Source: Pseudomonadota bacterium (GTDB lineage Bacteria; Pseudomonadota; Gammaproteobacteria; Steroidobacterales; Steroidobacteraceae). Taken from it: 60,186 bases of DNA. Below, one piece after another: positions 24,987 through 32,733 of the stretch. The position numbers and the translations under genes were made by a program. The stretch covers positions 1 to 60,186 of the forward strand of contig JAEWLQ010000044.1 of assembly GCA_023457495.1 (NCBI GenBank), read 5' to 3'. The notes beneath the pieces are model-generated. The model saw nothing but the letters and a program-made list of their open reading frames with translations, was not told where the DNA came from and ran no database searches. Position 1 is the stretch's first letter, and each line of letters starts with the position of its first letter.

Positions 24987-25832
24987 TTATGACACCCCGA
25001 CGCGCCTTTCTTCCCAGCGGCGAATCATCTGCTTGCGGGCAGTCCCCCAGCGATAGCCGCCGAGTTGTCCGCCCGCACGCAGAACGCGGTGGCAGGGAAT
25101 TACCCAAGCGATCGGATTTGCGCCCACCGCGTTACCCACGGCACGTGCGCTATCCGGACAACCGAGCTTCCTCGCCAACGCGCTGTATGTGACCGTCGAA
25201 CCGGGCTCCAGTTCGAGCAATGCCCGCCAGACCTGGATCTGGAAATTGGTCCCGCACACCGCCAGCGGCAGCGTCACGGATTCATGTCCCCAGATCGCGG
25301 ATACCAGTTCGGCCGCGCGATCCTCGTCGCGGACGAATTGCGCCCGTGGCCAGGAGACGCGCAATGCGTCCAGTTCCGTGTTTCCGCGTCCCTCGATGAA
25401 GGAGAGGCGCATGAGCCCGCGCGCGGTTTCCGCGATGAAGGCCGCGCCAAACGGAGTGCGCGCCACGCCATGCCGGATCACGACGCCTGCGCCGCGCGCG
25501 CGGATCTCGCCCGGCGTCATGGCCTCCAGCGTGACCGTCAGATCATGCAACCTGCCGCCTCCCGAAAGTCCTACGGCATGGGCCGCGTCGAGCACCGGGG
25601 AATCGCCGGCCAATGCGCGGCCGGCCGCACGGCTCGTCACCTCCGCGAGGTATTGCTTCGGCGTGAGCCCCGTCCAGCGGCGAAACAACCGGTTGAAGTG
25701 GAATCCGGACAGGCCCACGTGCCGCGCGATGTCGGCGAGCCGCGGCTGACGCTCGTACTCGCGCTCGATGAATTCGATCGCACGCGTCATGCGCGCGAAT
25801 TCGCGGCTGTCGAGAAAGGCTTCGGTGTCCAT
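24987..25832 (-). CDS. AraC-type HTH fused to O6-methylguanine-DNA methyltransferase
   Basis: This 281-residue protein has an AraC-type double HTH (about residues 15-110, with IARHVGLSGFHFNRLFRRWTG) followed by a methyltransferase domain (about 125-275). The active site is WVIPCHRVLRAGG with acceptor Cys247, which takes the alkyl group from O6-alkylguanine in a suicide reaction. NAVGANPI is also typical. Compared with E. coli Ada it lacks the N-terminal zinc domain that repairs methylphosphotriesters and triggers activation, so its inducing signal must differ or be absent. The gene lies 50 bases after the beta-lactamase-like gene and 76 bases before the RND adaptor, so read-through into the pump genes is possible. 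Confidence 0.92.
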   Translation of the reverse strand: MDTEAFLDSREFARMTRAIEFIEREYERQPRLADIARHVGLSGFHFNRLFRRWTGLTPKQYLAEVTSRAAGRALAGDSPVLDAAHAVGLSGGGRLHDLTVTLEAMTPGEIRARGAGVVIRHGVARTPFGAAFIAETARGLMRLSFIEGRGNTELDALRVSWPRAQFVRDEDRAAELVSAIWGHESVTLPLAVCGTNFQIQVWRALLELEPGSTVTYSALARKLGCPDSARAVGNAVGANPIAWVIPCHRVLRAGGQLGGYRWGTARKQMIRRWEERRVGVS

Positions 25833-25882
25833 GGGGCGGATTCTGCGCGGAGGAGCGCGCCGGTTGCGACCCGGATCTTGCT

Positions 25883-27046
25883 TCAGTCGACCGGCCCGGA
25901 AAGCCCGAAGGCGCGCGTCAGCAACTTCGGCACCTCGGGGGTGCTCATGCCTCCCTCGCCCGCGATATCGAGCACCACGAGCCCGAGTTGCGGGGCTACC
26001 CAGAACGCGCTGCCCTGCGCGTCCGCGGCGCGCAGGAAATGGGCATCACCGAAAGCGATGCGCGTCAACTGCATGCCGATGCGCGCATCGACCCGCGACG
26101 GCGCAGCCATCGTGGCCGTCCAGCCTTCCGGCAGCACACGCACGCCGCCAACCATCCCGTCGTTCGTCAACAGGCTCGCGATGCGCAGCATGTCGCGCGG
26201 CGCCGCGAGCCAGCAGCAATGCGCCGCGGGCATGCCCGCGCGCCGGTCGAGCTGCAGTCGCGCGGTGCCCGCGCCCGCCGGACGCCACAGGCGCTCGTCG
26301 AGAAACTGCTCGTAGGGTGTGCCCGTCGCGCGTTCGACGATCAGGGCGATGAGCTGGGAATTCACCGGTGATTCGGTGTGGAATCCGCCCGGCTCGTGGT
26401 CGAGCTTGAACCCCAGGGCGGTGGATTCGAGATCGTTGCCTAACAACAATCGCACGCCGCGGCTGGTCGCGAATCGCGGCAGGCGCGCCGGATCGCGCCA
26501 CGCGGACTCGTCGAGCAGCGCGCGCGCATCCGCGCCGCCGGATTCCAGGCCGCTCGTGTCCTCGAGCAGCTGCCGCATCGTGATGCGGCCGCGGGCATCG
26601 CCCTCCCATTCGTGGAGATAGCGGGCGACGGGAGTGTCGAGCGAGGCGACCCGGCCTTCGGCGAGCGCCACGCCGGCGGCCATCGCTGCCAGCGGCCGCG
26701 CGAACAAACCCGCGGGCATGAGGGTGTTGCCATCGTCCAGGCCGAAATAGCGCTCGACCTGCAAGTGTCCCCGATGCATCACGAGCAGCGCGCGCGAGCC
26801 CGCATTGCGCGCGAGCTTCACGGCTTCCTCGACGATCCGCGAATCGACCGCAGGATCCAGGACGGGCGCCTCGCCGACGCCGCGGGCGGCGTCGCCGATC
26901 TCGGCCGCGGGTAGGTAGATGCCCGCCGGTTGGGGCGGCCATTCGAACGCGCGCCGCCAGAACGGCAGGTCAGCGGTGAACAGGCCGATCCCGAGGGAGG
27001 CCAGCACCAGCACGAACGCGGTCAGGAATGTGAGTAGGCGACGCAT
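25883..27046 (-). CDS. Beta-lactamase-fold protein lacking catalytic residues
   Basis: This 387-residue protein starts with a membrane anchor or signal (LLTFLTAFVLVLASLGIGLF) and is otherwise periplasmic. Its plan is that of serine beta-lactamase-like/6-aminohexanoate-dimer hydrolases: a VASLDTPVARYLHEW segment, ITMRQLLEDTSGLE, and NSQLIALIVERATG with LDERLWRPAG. At the place of the SxxK nucleophile, however, it reads LMPAGLFARPL, and by my alignment the Ser and Lys are Leu and Arg. The Tyr motif region (HTESPVN) also lacks the tyrosine. It may be a binding protein or have other chemistry. It is divergent from glgA with 60 bases between starts and may head a unit with the AraC-MGMT gene. Confidence 0.82.
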   Translation of the reverse strand: MRRLLTFLTAFVLVLASLGIGLFTADLPFWRRAFEWPPQPAGIYLPAAEIGDAARGVGEAPVLDPAVDSRIVEEAVKLARNAGSRALLVMHRGHLQVERYFGLDDGNTLMPAGLFARPLAAMAAGVALAEGRVASLDTPVARYLHEWEGDARGRITMRQLLEDTSGLESGGADARALLDESAWRDPARLPRFATSRGVRLLLGNDLESTALGFKLDHEPGGFHTESPVNSQLIALIVERATGTPYEQFLDERLWRPAGAGTARLQLDRRAGMPAAHCCWLAAPRDMLRIASLLTNDGMVGGVRVLPEGWTATMAAPSRVDARIGMQLTRIAFGDAHFLRAADAQGSAFWVAPQLGLVVLDIAGEGGMSTPEVPKLLTRAFGLSGPVD

Positions 27047-27106
27047 GAGATTTCGAGACCCGGTGCAATGCTACCAGCCGTTCCCAATCGCTAGAATGCC
27101 CGTCCC

Positions 27107-28615
27107 GTGAAACTCTCCATCTGCGCCATTGCCTCCGAAGTCGTGCCGCTCGCCAAAAGCGGCGGACTGGCCGACGTCGCCTACGCCCTGACGCGCCAGT
27201 TGAGTGCGCTGGGCCACGATGTGCGCCTGTTCATGCCGTTCTACGCGCAGGTGAAACGCGCCGGGCTCGAAGTCGCGCGCGTCGAGTCGCTGCAGGGGCT
27301 GCCCATCGTCACCGGTCAACACGAATACCGCGTCGACGTCTGGCGGGCGCGGCTGCCGGGTTCGGCCACGGCCGTGTACCTGGTCGAATCCGCCGCGCTG
27401 TACGCCCGCGCGAAGCTCTATACCAACGATCCGGACGAACATCGCCGCTTCCTCGTGCTGACGCGCGCCGCGCTCGAATGCTGCCGCCGCATGGATTTCC
27501 GGCCGCACATCGTGCATTCGCACGACTGGCACACGGCCTTCGCGCCGCTGTGGCTGCGCTCGAACTACAAGAACGATCCGGTGTTCGCCAGCGCGAAGTC
27601 GGTGATGACCATCCACAACATCGGCTACCAGGGCGCCTTCGCGGCCGCCGACGTCGGCGATCTCGACCTCGGCGGCGACGCCTATCTACTTCACCAGGAC
27701 GATCTCGAGGCCGGGACGATCAACGCGCTCAAGCACGGCATCCTGCATGCCGACGCCGTCACCACGGTGAGCCCGACCTACGCGCGCGAGATCACCACGC
27801 CGCAGTACGGCATGGGCATGGAGACCGCGCTCGCGGCGCGCGGCAGCGCCGTGCACGGCATCCTGAACGGCGTCGACTACGAGGAATGGGATCCGCGCGC
27901 CGACAAACACCTGCCCATCCACTTCGGTCCCGGCGATCTCGGGCGCAAGGCGGAGCTCAAGCGCAATTTCCTGCTGCGCCAGAACCTCAAGCCCACGACC
28001 GGACGCGTGCCGCTGTTCGGCATCGTGAGCCGCCTGGCGGTGCAGAAGGGTTTCGACCTGCTGACCGACACGCTGCCGAAGCTGCTGCAGACGCACGACG
28101 TGCGCCTGGCGGTGGTCGGCACCGGCGAGCCGCGCTACGAGAAGTTCTTCGCGGGCCTCGCGGAAACCTTCAAGGGCCGCGCCTGGTTCTTCGGCGGCTA
28201 CGACGACGCGCTCGCGCACTGGATAGAAGGCGCGAGCGACCTGTTCCTGATGCCCTCGCAGTACGAGCCCTGCGGCCTCAACCAGATGTATTCGCTGCGC
28301 TACGGCACGATCCCGATCGTGCGCCGCACGGGCGGCCTCGCCGATTCCGTCGCGCATTTCGAGCCGGCCACAGGCGAAGGAACGGGCATCGTGTTCAACG
28401 ATTTCGATTCCGGCGCGATGACCTGGGCGCTCGACACGGCGATGAAGTGGTATGCCGACGCGGCGCTGTGGGAGCGGATCGTGCAGAACGCCATGCGCTG
28501 CGATTTCTCGTGGGCCACCCAGACCAACGAGTACCTCAGGCTCTTCGCGGGATTACTTCAGCTTGACGCTGCCGCGCTCGTCGAAGGGGATGCGCCGCAG
28601 AAATCCGCTCGATAG
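27107..28615 (+). CDS. glgA: Glycogen synthase (ADP-glucose type)
   Basis: GlgA adds glucose from ADP-glucose to the non-reducing end of glycogen. It has the GT5 two-Rossmann layout. The N-terminal KSGGLADV (Lys17) binds ADP-glucose. HSHDWHTAFAPLWL and MTIHNIGYQGAF follow, then the C-terminal FGIVSRLAVQKGFDLL and MPSQYEPCGLNQMYSLRYGTIPIVRRTGGLADSV. The start is GTG 27107; homologues begin at the same residue. At 502 residues it is slightly long because the last 20 or so residues read into the convergent WHy lipoprotein gene (63-base overlap). ADP-glucose would come from GlgC encoded nearby on the other strand. No branching enzyme or phosphorylase gene is in the window. Confidence 0.95.
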   Translation: MKLSICAIASEVVPLAKSGGLADVAYALTRQLSALGHDVRLFMPFYAQVKRAGLEVARVESLQGLPIVTGQHEYRVDVWRARLPGSATAVYLVESAALYARAKLYTNDPDEHRRFLVLTRAALECCRRMDFRPHIVHSHDWHTAFAPLWLRSNYKNDPVFASAKSVMTIHNIGYQGAFAAADVGDLDLGGDAYLLHQDDLEAGTINALKHGILHADAVTTVSPTYAREITTPQYGMGMETALAARGSAVHGILNGVDYEEWDPRADKHLPIHFGPGDLGRKAELKRNFLLRQNLKPTTGRVPLFGIVSRLAVQKGFDLLTDTLPKLLQTHDVRLAVVGTGEPRYEKFFAGLAETFKGRAWFFGGYDDALAHWIEGASDLFLMPSQYEPCGLNQMYSLRYGTIPIVRRTGGLADSVAHFEPATGEGTGIVFNDFDSGAMTWALDTAMKWYADAALWERIVQNAMRCDFSWATQTNEYLRLFAGLLQLDAAALVEGDAPQKSAR

Positions 28616-29014
28616 GGATACGTCGCCCACGAGGCGGTATTCGAGCGTGTCGTCGCCCTTCTTGCGCGACAGGAACTTCGACAATACGCCGGCCAGGTTC
28701 GCCTTGACCTGCACGTCGAACTCCGCCTCGCCCTGCGCCGGCACGACGAAAGGCGTCTTCGATTCGCCCTCGGCGAGTTGCGCCTCGCCAACCTCGATGC
28801 GGTAAGTGATGCCCTTGATGGGCAACTCGCGCGCATTCGGATTCTGAACGCGCATCCGGACCAGCAGCCGCTGCTCGAAGAGGTCGGCGCTCTGCACCTT
28901 CATCGAAACCACGGAAAGATCCGGCGCCTGGAGGTTCGTGACGGAGGCGCAGCCCACGGCGAGCGCGAGCAGCAGCGCCGTGCAGCCGAGCCGGAAGGCC
29001 CGTCGCTCAGGCAT
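28553..29014 (-). CDS. WHy/LEA-14-type lipoprotein
   Basis: This 153-residue protein carries a lipobox (LALAVGC, then AS), so it is a membrane-anchored periplasmic lipoprotein. The rest is a single WHy/LEA type 2 domain: LSVVSMKVQSADLFEQRLLVRMRVQNPNARELPIKGITYRIEV and later FDVQVKANLAGVL. The NPNxxxLPIKGI turn is the family signature. Plant relatives respond to desiccation; bacterial ones may protect or bind envelope components, but their role is unproven. Its start overlaps the glgC stop by eight bases, so translation is coupled to glgC, and its end overlaps glgA by 63 bases in a convergent arrangement. Confidence 0.85.
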   Translation of the reverse strand: MPERRAFRLGCTALLLALAVGCASVTNLQAPDLSVVSMKVQSADLFEQRLLVRMRVQNPNARELPIKGITYRIEVGEAQLAEGESKTPFVVPAQGEAEFDVQVKANLAGVLSKFLSRKKGDDTLEYRLVGDVSLSSGFLRRIPFDERGSVKLK

Positions 29015-30278
29015 TGGCGGCGGCCAACATGTCCGGGGTGACGAGGACCACGCCCTTCTCGGTCACCATGAAGCGCTTGGCATCCTCGGCGCGGTCGAAG
29101 CCGATGCGCGTACCGCCGACGATCTCGCAGTTCGAGTCGATGATGGCGTTGCGGATCTGGCAGTCCTGGCCGATGTGCACGTGCGGCAGGATGACCGAGC
29201 GCTCCACCAGCGACCGCTCCTCGACCCGCACGCCCGAGAACAGCAGCGACTCGCGCACCGTCGCGCCCGAGATGATGGCGCCGCCGGAGACCAGCGAGTT
29301 GATCGCGATGCCGCGCCGGCCGTCCTCGTCGAGCACGAACTTCGCGGGCGGGGTCTGCGCCTGGTAGGTCCAGATCGGCCAGTCCTCGTCGTAGATGTTG
29401 AGCTCGGGATTGACCCAGACGAGCTCGAGATTGGCCTCATAGAAGGCGTCGATTGTTCCAACATCGCGCCAATACGACTGCGCACGGGTCTTAACGTCCC
29501 GGAAAGGATAGGCAAAGACCTGGAGCTTCTCGATGGCGTCGGGGACGATGTTCTTGCCGAAATCGTGCTTGGAGTTCTCCTTCGCCGCGTCCTCGATGAG
29601 CAGCTTCTCGAGCAGGTCCGGGTTGAAGACGTAGATGCCCATCGACGCCAGCGCGGCGTCGGGTCGGCCCGGCATGTGATCGGGCGTCGGCGACTTCTCC
29701 ACGAAACGCGTGACCCGGTTCCACTCGGTGACGGTGAGCACGCCGAACTCCTTCGCATCGGCGATGGGGACTTCGACCACGCCCACGGTGATGTCGGCGC
29801 CCTTCTCCACGTGGTAGGCGATCATCGGACCGTAGTCCATCTTGTAGATGTGATCGCCCGCCAGCACCAGCACGTGTTTGGGCCGATGCGCGTGCATCAC
29901 GTCGATGTTCTGGTAGACCGCATCGGCGGTGCCGCGATACCAGTGCGAGCCGGTCTTCTGCTGCGCGGGAATGACTTCGACGAACTCGCCGAATTCGCCG
30001 CGCATGTAGCCCCAGCCGCGATGGATGTGCTGGATCAGTGACTGCGCCTTGTACTGCGTCAGCACCGTGATCTGGCGGATGCCGGAATTCACGCAGTTCG
30101 ACAACACGAAGTCGATGATCCGGAACTTGCCGCCGAACGGCGTCGCCGGTTTCGCCCGATGCTCGGTGAGGCCCTTGAGGCGCTCGCCTCGCCCCCCGGC
30201 CATGATCACCGCGAGAGTGCCGCTGGTGAGGCGGCTGACATATCGACCGGAGGTAGCGCGAGCGGGGCGTTTGGCCAT
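29007..30278 (-). CDS. glgC: Glucose-1-phosphate adenylyltransferase
   Basis: GlgC makes ADP-glucose from glucose 1-phosphate and ATP, the committed step of bacterial glycogen synthesis. The 423-residue protein has the nucleotidyltransferase signature GGRGERLKGLTEHRAKPATP, then FGGKFRIIDF, the WYRGTADAVYQNID segment and VLAGDHIYKMDYG. A left-handed beta-helix domain follows (LVSGGAIISGATVRESLLFSG, then HVHIGQDCQIRNAIID). Arg and Lys of the allosteric region are present near the N-terminus. GAGGA lies five bases before ATG 30278, which settles the start. It is followed by the coupled WHy lipoprotein, while glgA lies on the opposite strand, so the two enzymes are not in one operon. Confidence 0.95.
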   Translation of the reverse strand: MAKRPARATSGRYVSRLTSGTLAVIMAGGRGERLKGLTEHRAKPATPFGGKFRIIDFVLSNCVNSGIRQITVLTQYKAQSLIQHIHRGWGYMRGEFGEFVEVIPAQQKTGSHWYRGTADAVYQNIDVMHAHRPKHVLVLAGDHIYKMDYGPMIAYHVEKGADITVGVVEVPIADAKEFGVLTVTEWNRVTRFVEKSPTPDHMPGRPDAALASMGIYVFNPDLLEKLLIEDAAKENSKHDFGKNIVPDAIEKLQVFAYPFRDVKTRAQSYWRDVGTIDAFYEANLELVWVNPELNIYDEDWPIWTYQAQTPPAKFVLDEDGRRGIAINSLVSGGAIISGATVRESLLFSGVRVEERSLVERSVILPHVHIGQDCQIRNAIIDSNCEIVGGTRIGFDRAEDAKRFMVTEKGVVLVTPDMLAAANA

Positions 30279-30325
30279 TGGGTCCTCGTTTTTTTGAAGT
30301 ATAGGTCGCGTGCTACCGTAGACGC

Positions 30326-30916
30326 ATGTCTCATCGCGCATGTGTCGCGGCATGCGCCGCCCTTCTGCTCGCCGGCATACCCGCCTGGCCGGCGGATCCA
30401 CCTACACCCCAGAAAGGCTGCCTGGCCGCGGGCAACGGCTATCTGCGTGCACGCATGCGCGGCGCGCTCAACCTGGATCTGGACTGGAAAGACGCGGACA
30501 TGCAGTGCGAGGGAGGTCCGCGTCCCTCGGGCAACGGTTTGCGTGTGAGCATCGGCGGACCACTGCGCGCCGATGGCCGGCGGATCCGCATGGTCTTCGG
30601 GATCGCAGGTCTCGGCGAAGGCGCCAGCGGCGCGGCGCTGCGCACCAACGTGACGATCCTGTTCGAAGGCGAAAAACGCCTGTTCGCGACGCAGGGCGAC
30701 GACAAGTGCACGGCCGACTCGGTCACCCAGGAGCGCATCGAGACGCTGGGGCCCGGGCGCGCCGTATACCGGGTGGTCGCGCGCGGCTTCTGCCTGGGCC
30801 CGGCCACCAACCTCGCCCGCACCGAACGCCTGGTCCTGCAGCGTTTCGATTTTGCAGGGCGCGTCGAATTCGGCGACGATGACCGCACCGATGCAAAAGC
30901 CCCGACGACTCTCTGA
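30326..30916 (+). CDS. Exported protein of unknown function
   Basis: This 196-residue protein has a Sec-type signal peptide (CVAACAALLLAGIPAWPAD) and a mature part with three cysteines (KGCLAAG, DMQCEGG and DDKCTAD) plus a fourth near ARGFCLG, suggesting two disulfides in the periplasm. I do not recognise its family. The sequence looks beta-rich (LRVSIGGPLRADGRRIRMVF, ALRTNVTILFEG). The start lies 47 bases from the divergent glgC start. No Shine-Dalgarno is visible. Its end overlaps the DUF192 gene, so they form a small unit. Confidence 0.7.
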   Translation: MSHRACVAACAALLLAGIPAWPADPPTPQKGCLAAGNGYLRARMRGALNLDLDWKDADMQCEGGPRPSGNGLRVSIGGPLRADGRRIRMVFGIAGLGEGASGAALRTNVTILFEGEKRLFATQGDDKCTADSVTQERIETLGPGRAVYRVVARGFCLGPATNLARTERLVLQRFDFAGRVEFGDDDRTDAKAPTTL

Positions 30917-31397
30917 CGCGCCGCGCCGCCTGGCCGCGACACTGTTGCTGGCGCTGCTCGCGCCGCTCGCCTCGGTCGCGCAGGTGGCGCCGCTCGAGGA
31001 CCTCGCGAACTTTCCCAGCGGCCAGCTCGAGATCCGCGACGGCAAGAAGGTGCGACACGTGTTCCAGGTCTGGCTGGCCGACAACCCGCAGCGCCAGGCA
31101 CAGGGACTGATGTTCGTGCGCTCCCTGCCGGAGCTGCGCGGCATGCTGTTCGTGCATGCGGAGCCCCGTTCGATCGGCATGTGGATGAAGAACACCTACA
31201 TCCCGCTCGACATGGTGTTCATCGGCCCGCAGGGGAAGATCCAGCAGATAGTGGAACAAACCACTCCGCACTCACTCGACGTCATCCGCAGCAGCGCACC
31301 GGCGGTCGCCGTGCTCGAAATCGCCGGCGGCGAGGCGAAACGGCTCGGGATTCGCGCGGGCCAGGTAGTGAGTCATCCGGCACTGACATCCCGCTGA
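30879..31397 (+). CDS. DUF192 family exported protein
   Basis: This 172-residue protein has a signal peptide (RRLAATLLLALLAPLASVAQ) and one DUF192 domain. Family marks are VWLADNPQRQAQGLMFVRSLPEL, RGMLFVHAEP, MWMKNTYIPLDMVFI, and VLEIAGGEAKRLGIRAG. DUF192 proteins are small beta-barrel-like proteins of unknown function found in many bacteria and archaea. ATG 30879 is used and ATG 30891 is an alternative; neither has a strong ribosome-binding site. The start overlaps the preceding gene's end by about 38 bases, indicating coupled translation. Confidence 0.88.
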   Translation: MTAPMQKPRRLSDAPRRLAATLLLALLAPLASVAQVAPLEDLANFPSGQLEIRDGKKVRHVFQVWLADNPQRQAQGLMFVRSLPELRGMLFVHAEPRSIGMWMKNTYIPLDMVFIGPQGKIQQIVEQTTPHSLDVIRSSAPAVAVLEIAGGEAKRLGIRAGQVVSHPALTSR

Positions 31398-31469
31398 CCG
31401 GATTACCGGCTCCGCGGCGCTCGGCTATGATCCCGGGCACTCGCCAAACAAGAACCACGGGAGAGCGCC

Positions 31470-32660
31470 ATGAAGAAGTTCGGCAGCCTGGTTTTGGCCG
31501 CGTGCGCGGCGGGCTTCGCGGCAGGAGTATCCAACGCGGGGGCCGCTGACGACAGCTGGTACATCGCCCCGCAGATCAATGCGCTCTGGCTCGACGACGC
31601 CCGTACGGCGGATGACGACATCGGCGTGACGCTGGCTTTCGGGCGCACGCTCACCCCGAACTGGGATCTCGAAGTGCTGCTCTACGGGTCCGAACACCAG
31701 CGCGCCGGTGACGATTCGCTGACCCTGTATGGCTTCGGACTGCAGACGAAGCGGGTGTTCTACCGCGAAGGCCGCGTGAATCCGTTCCTGAGCTTCGGCC
31801 TCGGCCGCACGACCGCGCAGCTCGAGCCGGGCGAGGACGACGATGACCTGAGCGCCCTGTTCGGCGCCGGCGTGCTCGTCGATCTCGGCTCGCCGCGCGA
31901 AGGCAGCGCGATGCAATTGCGCGCCGATCTCGGCGCGCGCCGCGGACTGTCCAGCAGTTCGGACAGTGTGCAGGACCCGGTCGACTACGTCGCCGGCATC
32001 GGATTCCAATATTCCTGGGGCGGAACCGTGGTTCGCCTGCCGGTCGACTCGGATGGCGACGGCGTCACGGACGACCTCGACAAGTGCCCGAACACGCCTT
32101 CCGGGACCGCGGTGGATGGCAGCGGCTGTCCGCTCGACGACGATGGCGACGGCGTCACCAACGACCTCGACAAGTGCCCCGGCACACCCGCGGGCGCGAA
32201 GGTGGACGCGGCCGGCTGCGAGATCAACAACGACCTCGACGGCGACGGCGTGCTCAACGAGCAGGATCAGTGTCCGGACACGCCCAAGGGCGAGCGCGTC
32301 GATGCCGTGGGTTGCACGCTGACGGCGGAGATCAAGCTCGAGGGAGTCGTGTTCGAAACGGGCAAGGCCACGTTGCTGCCGGGCAGCATCCCGACCCTCG
32401 AGAGCGCGGTCGCGACGCTCAAGCGCTACCCGGACGTGAGCGTCGAGGTCGCGGGCCATACGGACAGCCGCGGAGCGGATGCCTACAACCAGGATCTGTC
32501 GGATCGCCGCGCGAACGCGGTCGCGAAGTACCTGCGCGACGCCGGCGTGACGAACCCCATCACCGCGCGTGGATATGGCGAAAGCCAGCCGATCGCGAGC
32601 AACGAGACCGAGGAAGGCCGCCAGCAGAATCGCCGCGTCGTGTTGCGCGTGCTGGACTGA
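31470..32660 (+). CDS. OmpA-family outer membrane protein with calcium-binding repeats
   Basis: This 396-residue protein has a signal peptide (MKKFGSLVLAACAAGFAAG, then VSNAGAAD) and an N-terminal eight-stranded OmpA-like barrel (about 28-190). A linker with three TSP3-type repeats follows (DSDGDGVTDDLDKCPNTP, DDDGDGVTNDLDKCPGTP, DLDGDGVLNEQDQCPDTP), which bind calcium. The C-terminal OmpA peptidoglycan-binding domain has VAGHTDSRGADAYNQDLSDRRA and ARGYGESQPIASNETEEGRQQNRRV. It links the outer membrane to the cell wall. GGGAGAGCGCC precedes the ATG. It is convergent with the sulfotransferase gene, with a hairpin between them. Confidence 0.94.
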   Translation: MKKFGSLVLAACAAGFAAGVSNAGAADDSWYIAPQINALWLDDARTADDDIGVTLAFGRTLTPNWDLEVLLYGSEHQRAGDDSLTLYGFGLQTKRVFYREGRVNPFLSFGLGRTTAQLEPGEDDDDLSALFGAGVLVDLGSPREGSAMQLRADLGARRGLSSSSDSVQDPVDYVAGIGFQYSWGGTVVRLPVDSDGDGVTDDLDKCPNTPSGTAVDGSGCPLDDDGDGVTNDLDKCPGTPAGAKVDAAGCEINNDLDGDGVLNEQDQCPDTPKGERVDAVGCTLTAEIKLEGVVFETGKATLLPGSIPTLESAVATLKRYPDVSVEVAGHTDSRGADAYNQDLSDRRANAVAKYLRDAGVTNPITARGYGESQPIASNETEEGRQQNRRVVLRVLD

Positions 32661-32702
32661 CGCCCGGATCCGGAGGAACGCGGATCGAAAGGACTGGATA
32701 GT

Positions 32703-32729
32703 CGCGCGGACAGATCTTCTGCCCGCGCG
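32703..32729. terminator. Long hairpin between convergent genes
   Basis: CGCGCGG (32703-32709) pairs with CCGCGCG (32723-32729), and inside it CAGA (32711-32714) pairs with TCTG (32718-32721). It lies between the OmpA-family gene and the sulfotransferase stop. There is no T-run on either strand, so it may act as a bidirectional block or a transcript-end stabiliser. Confidence 0.45.
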
Positions 32730-32733
32730 GCGT

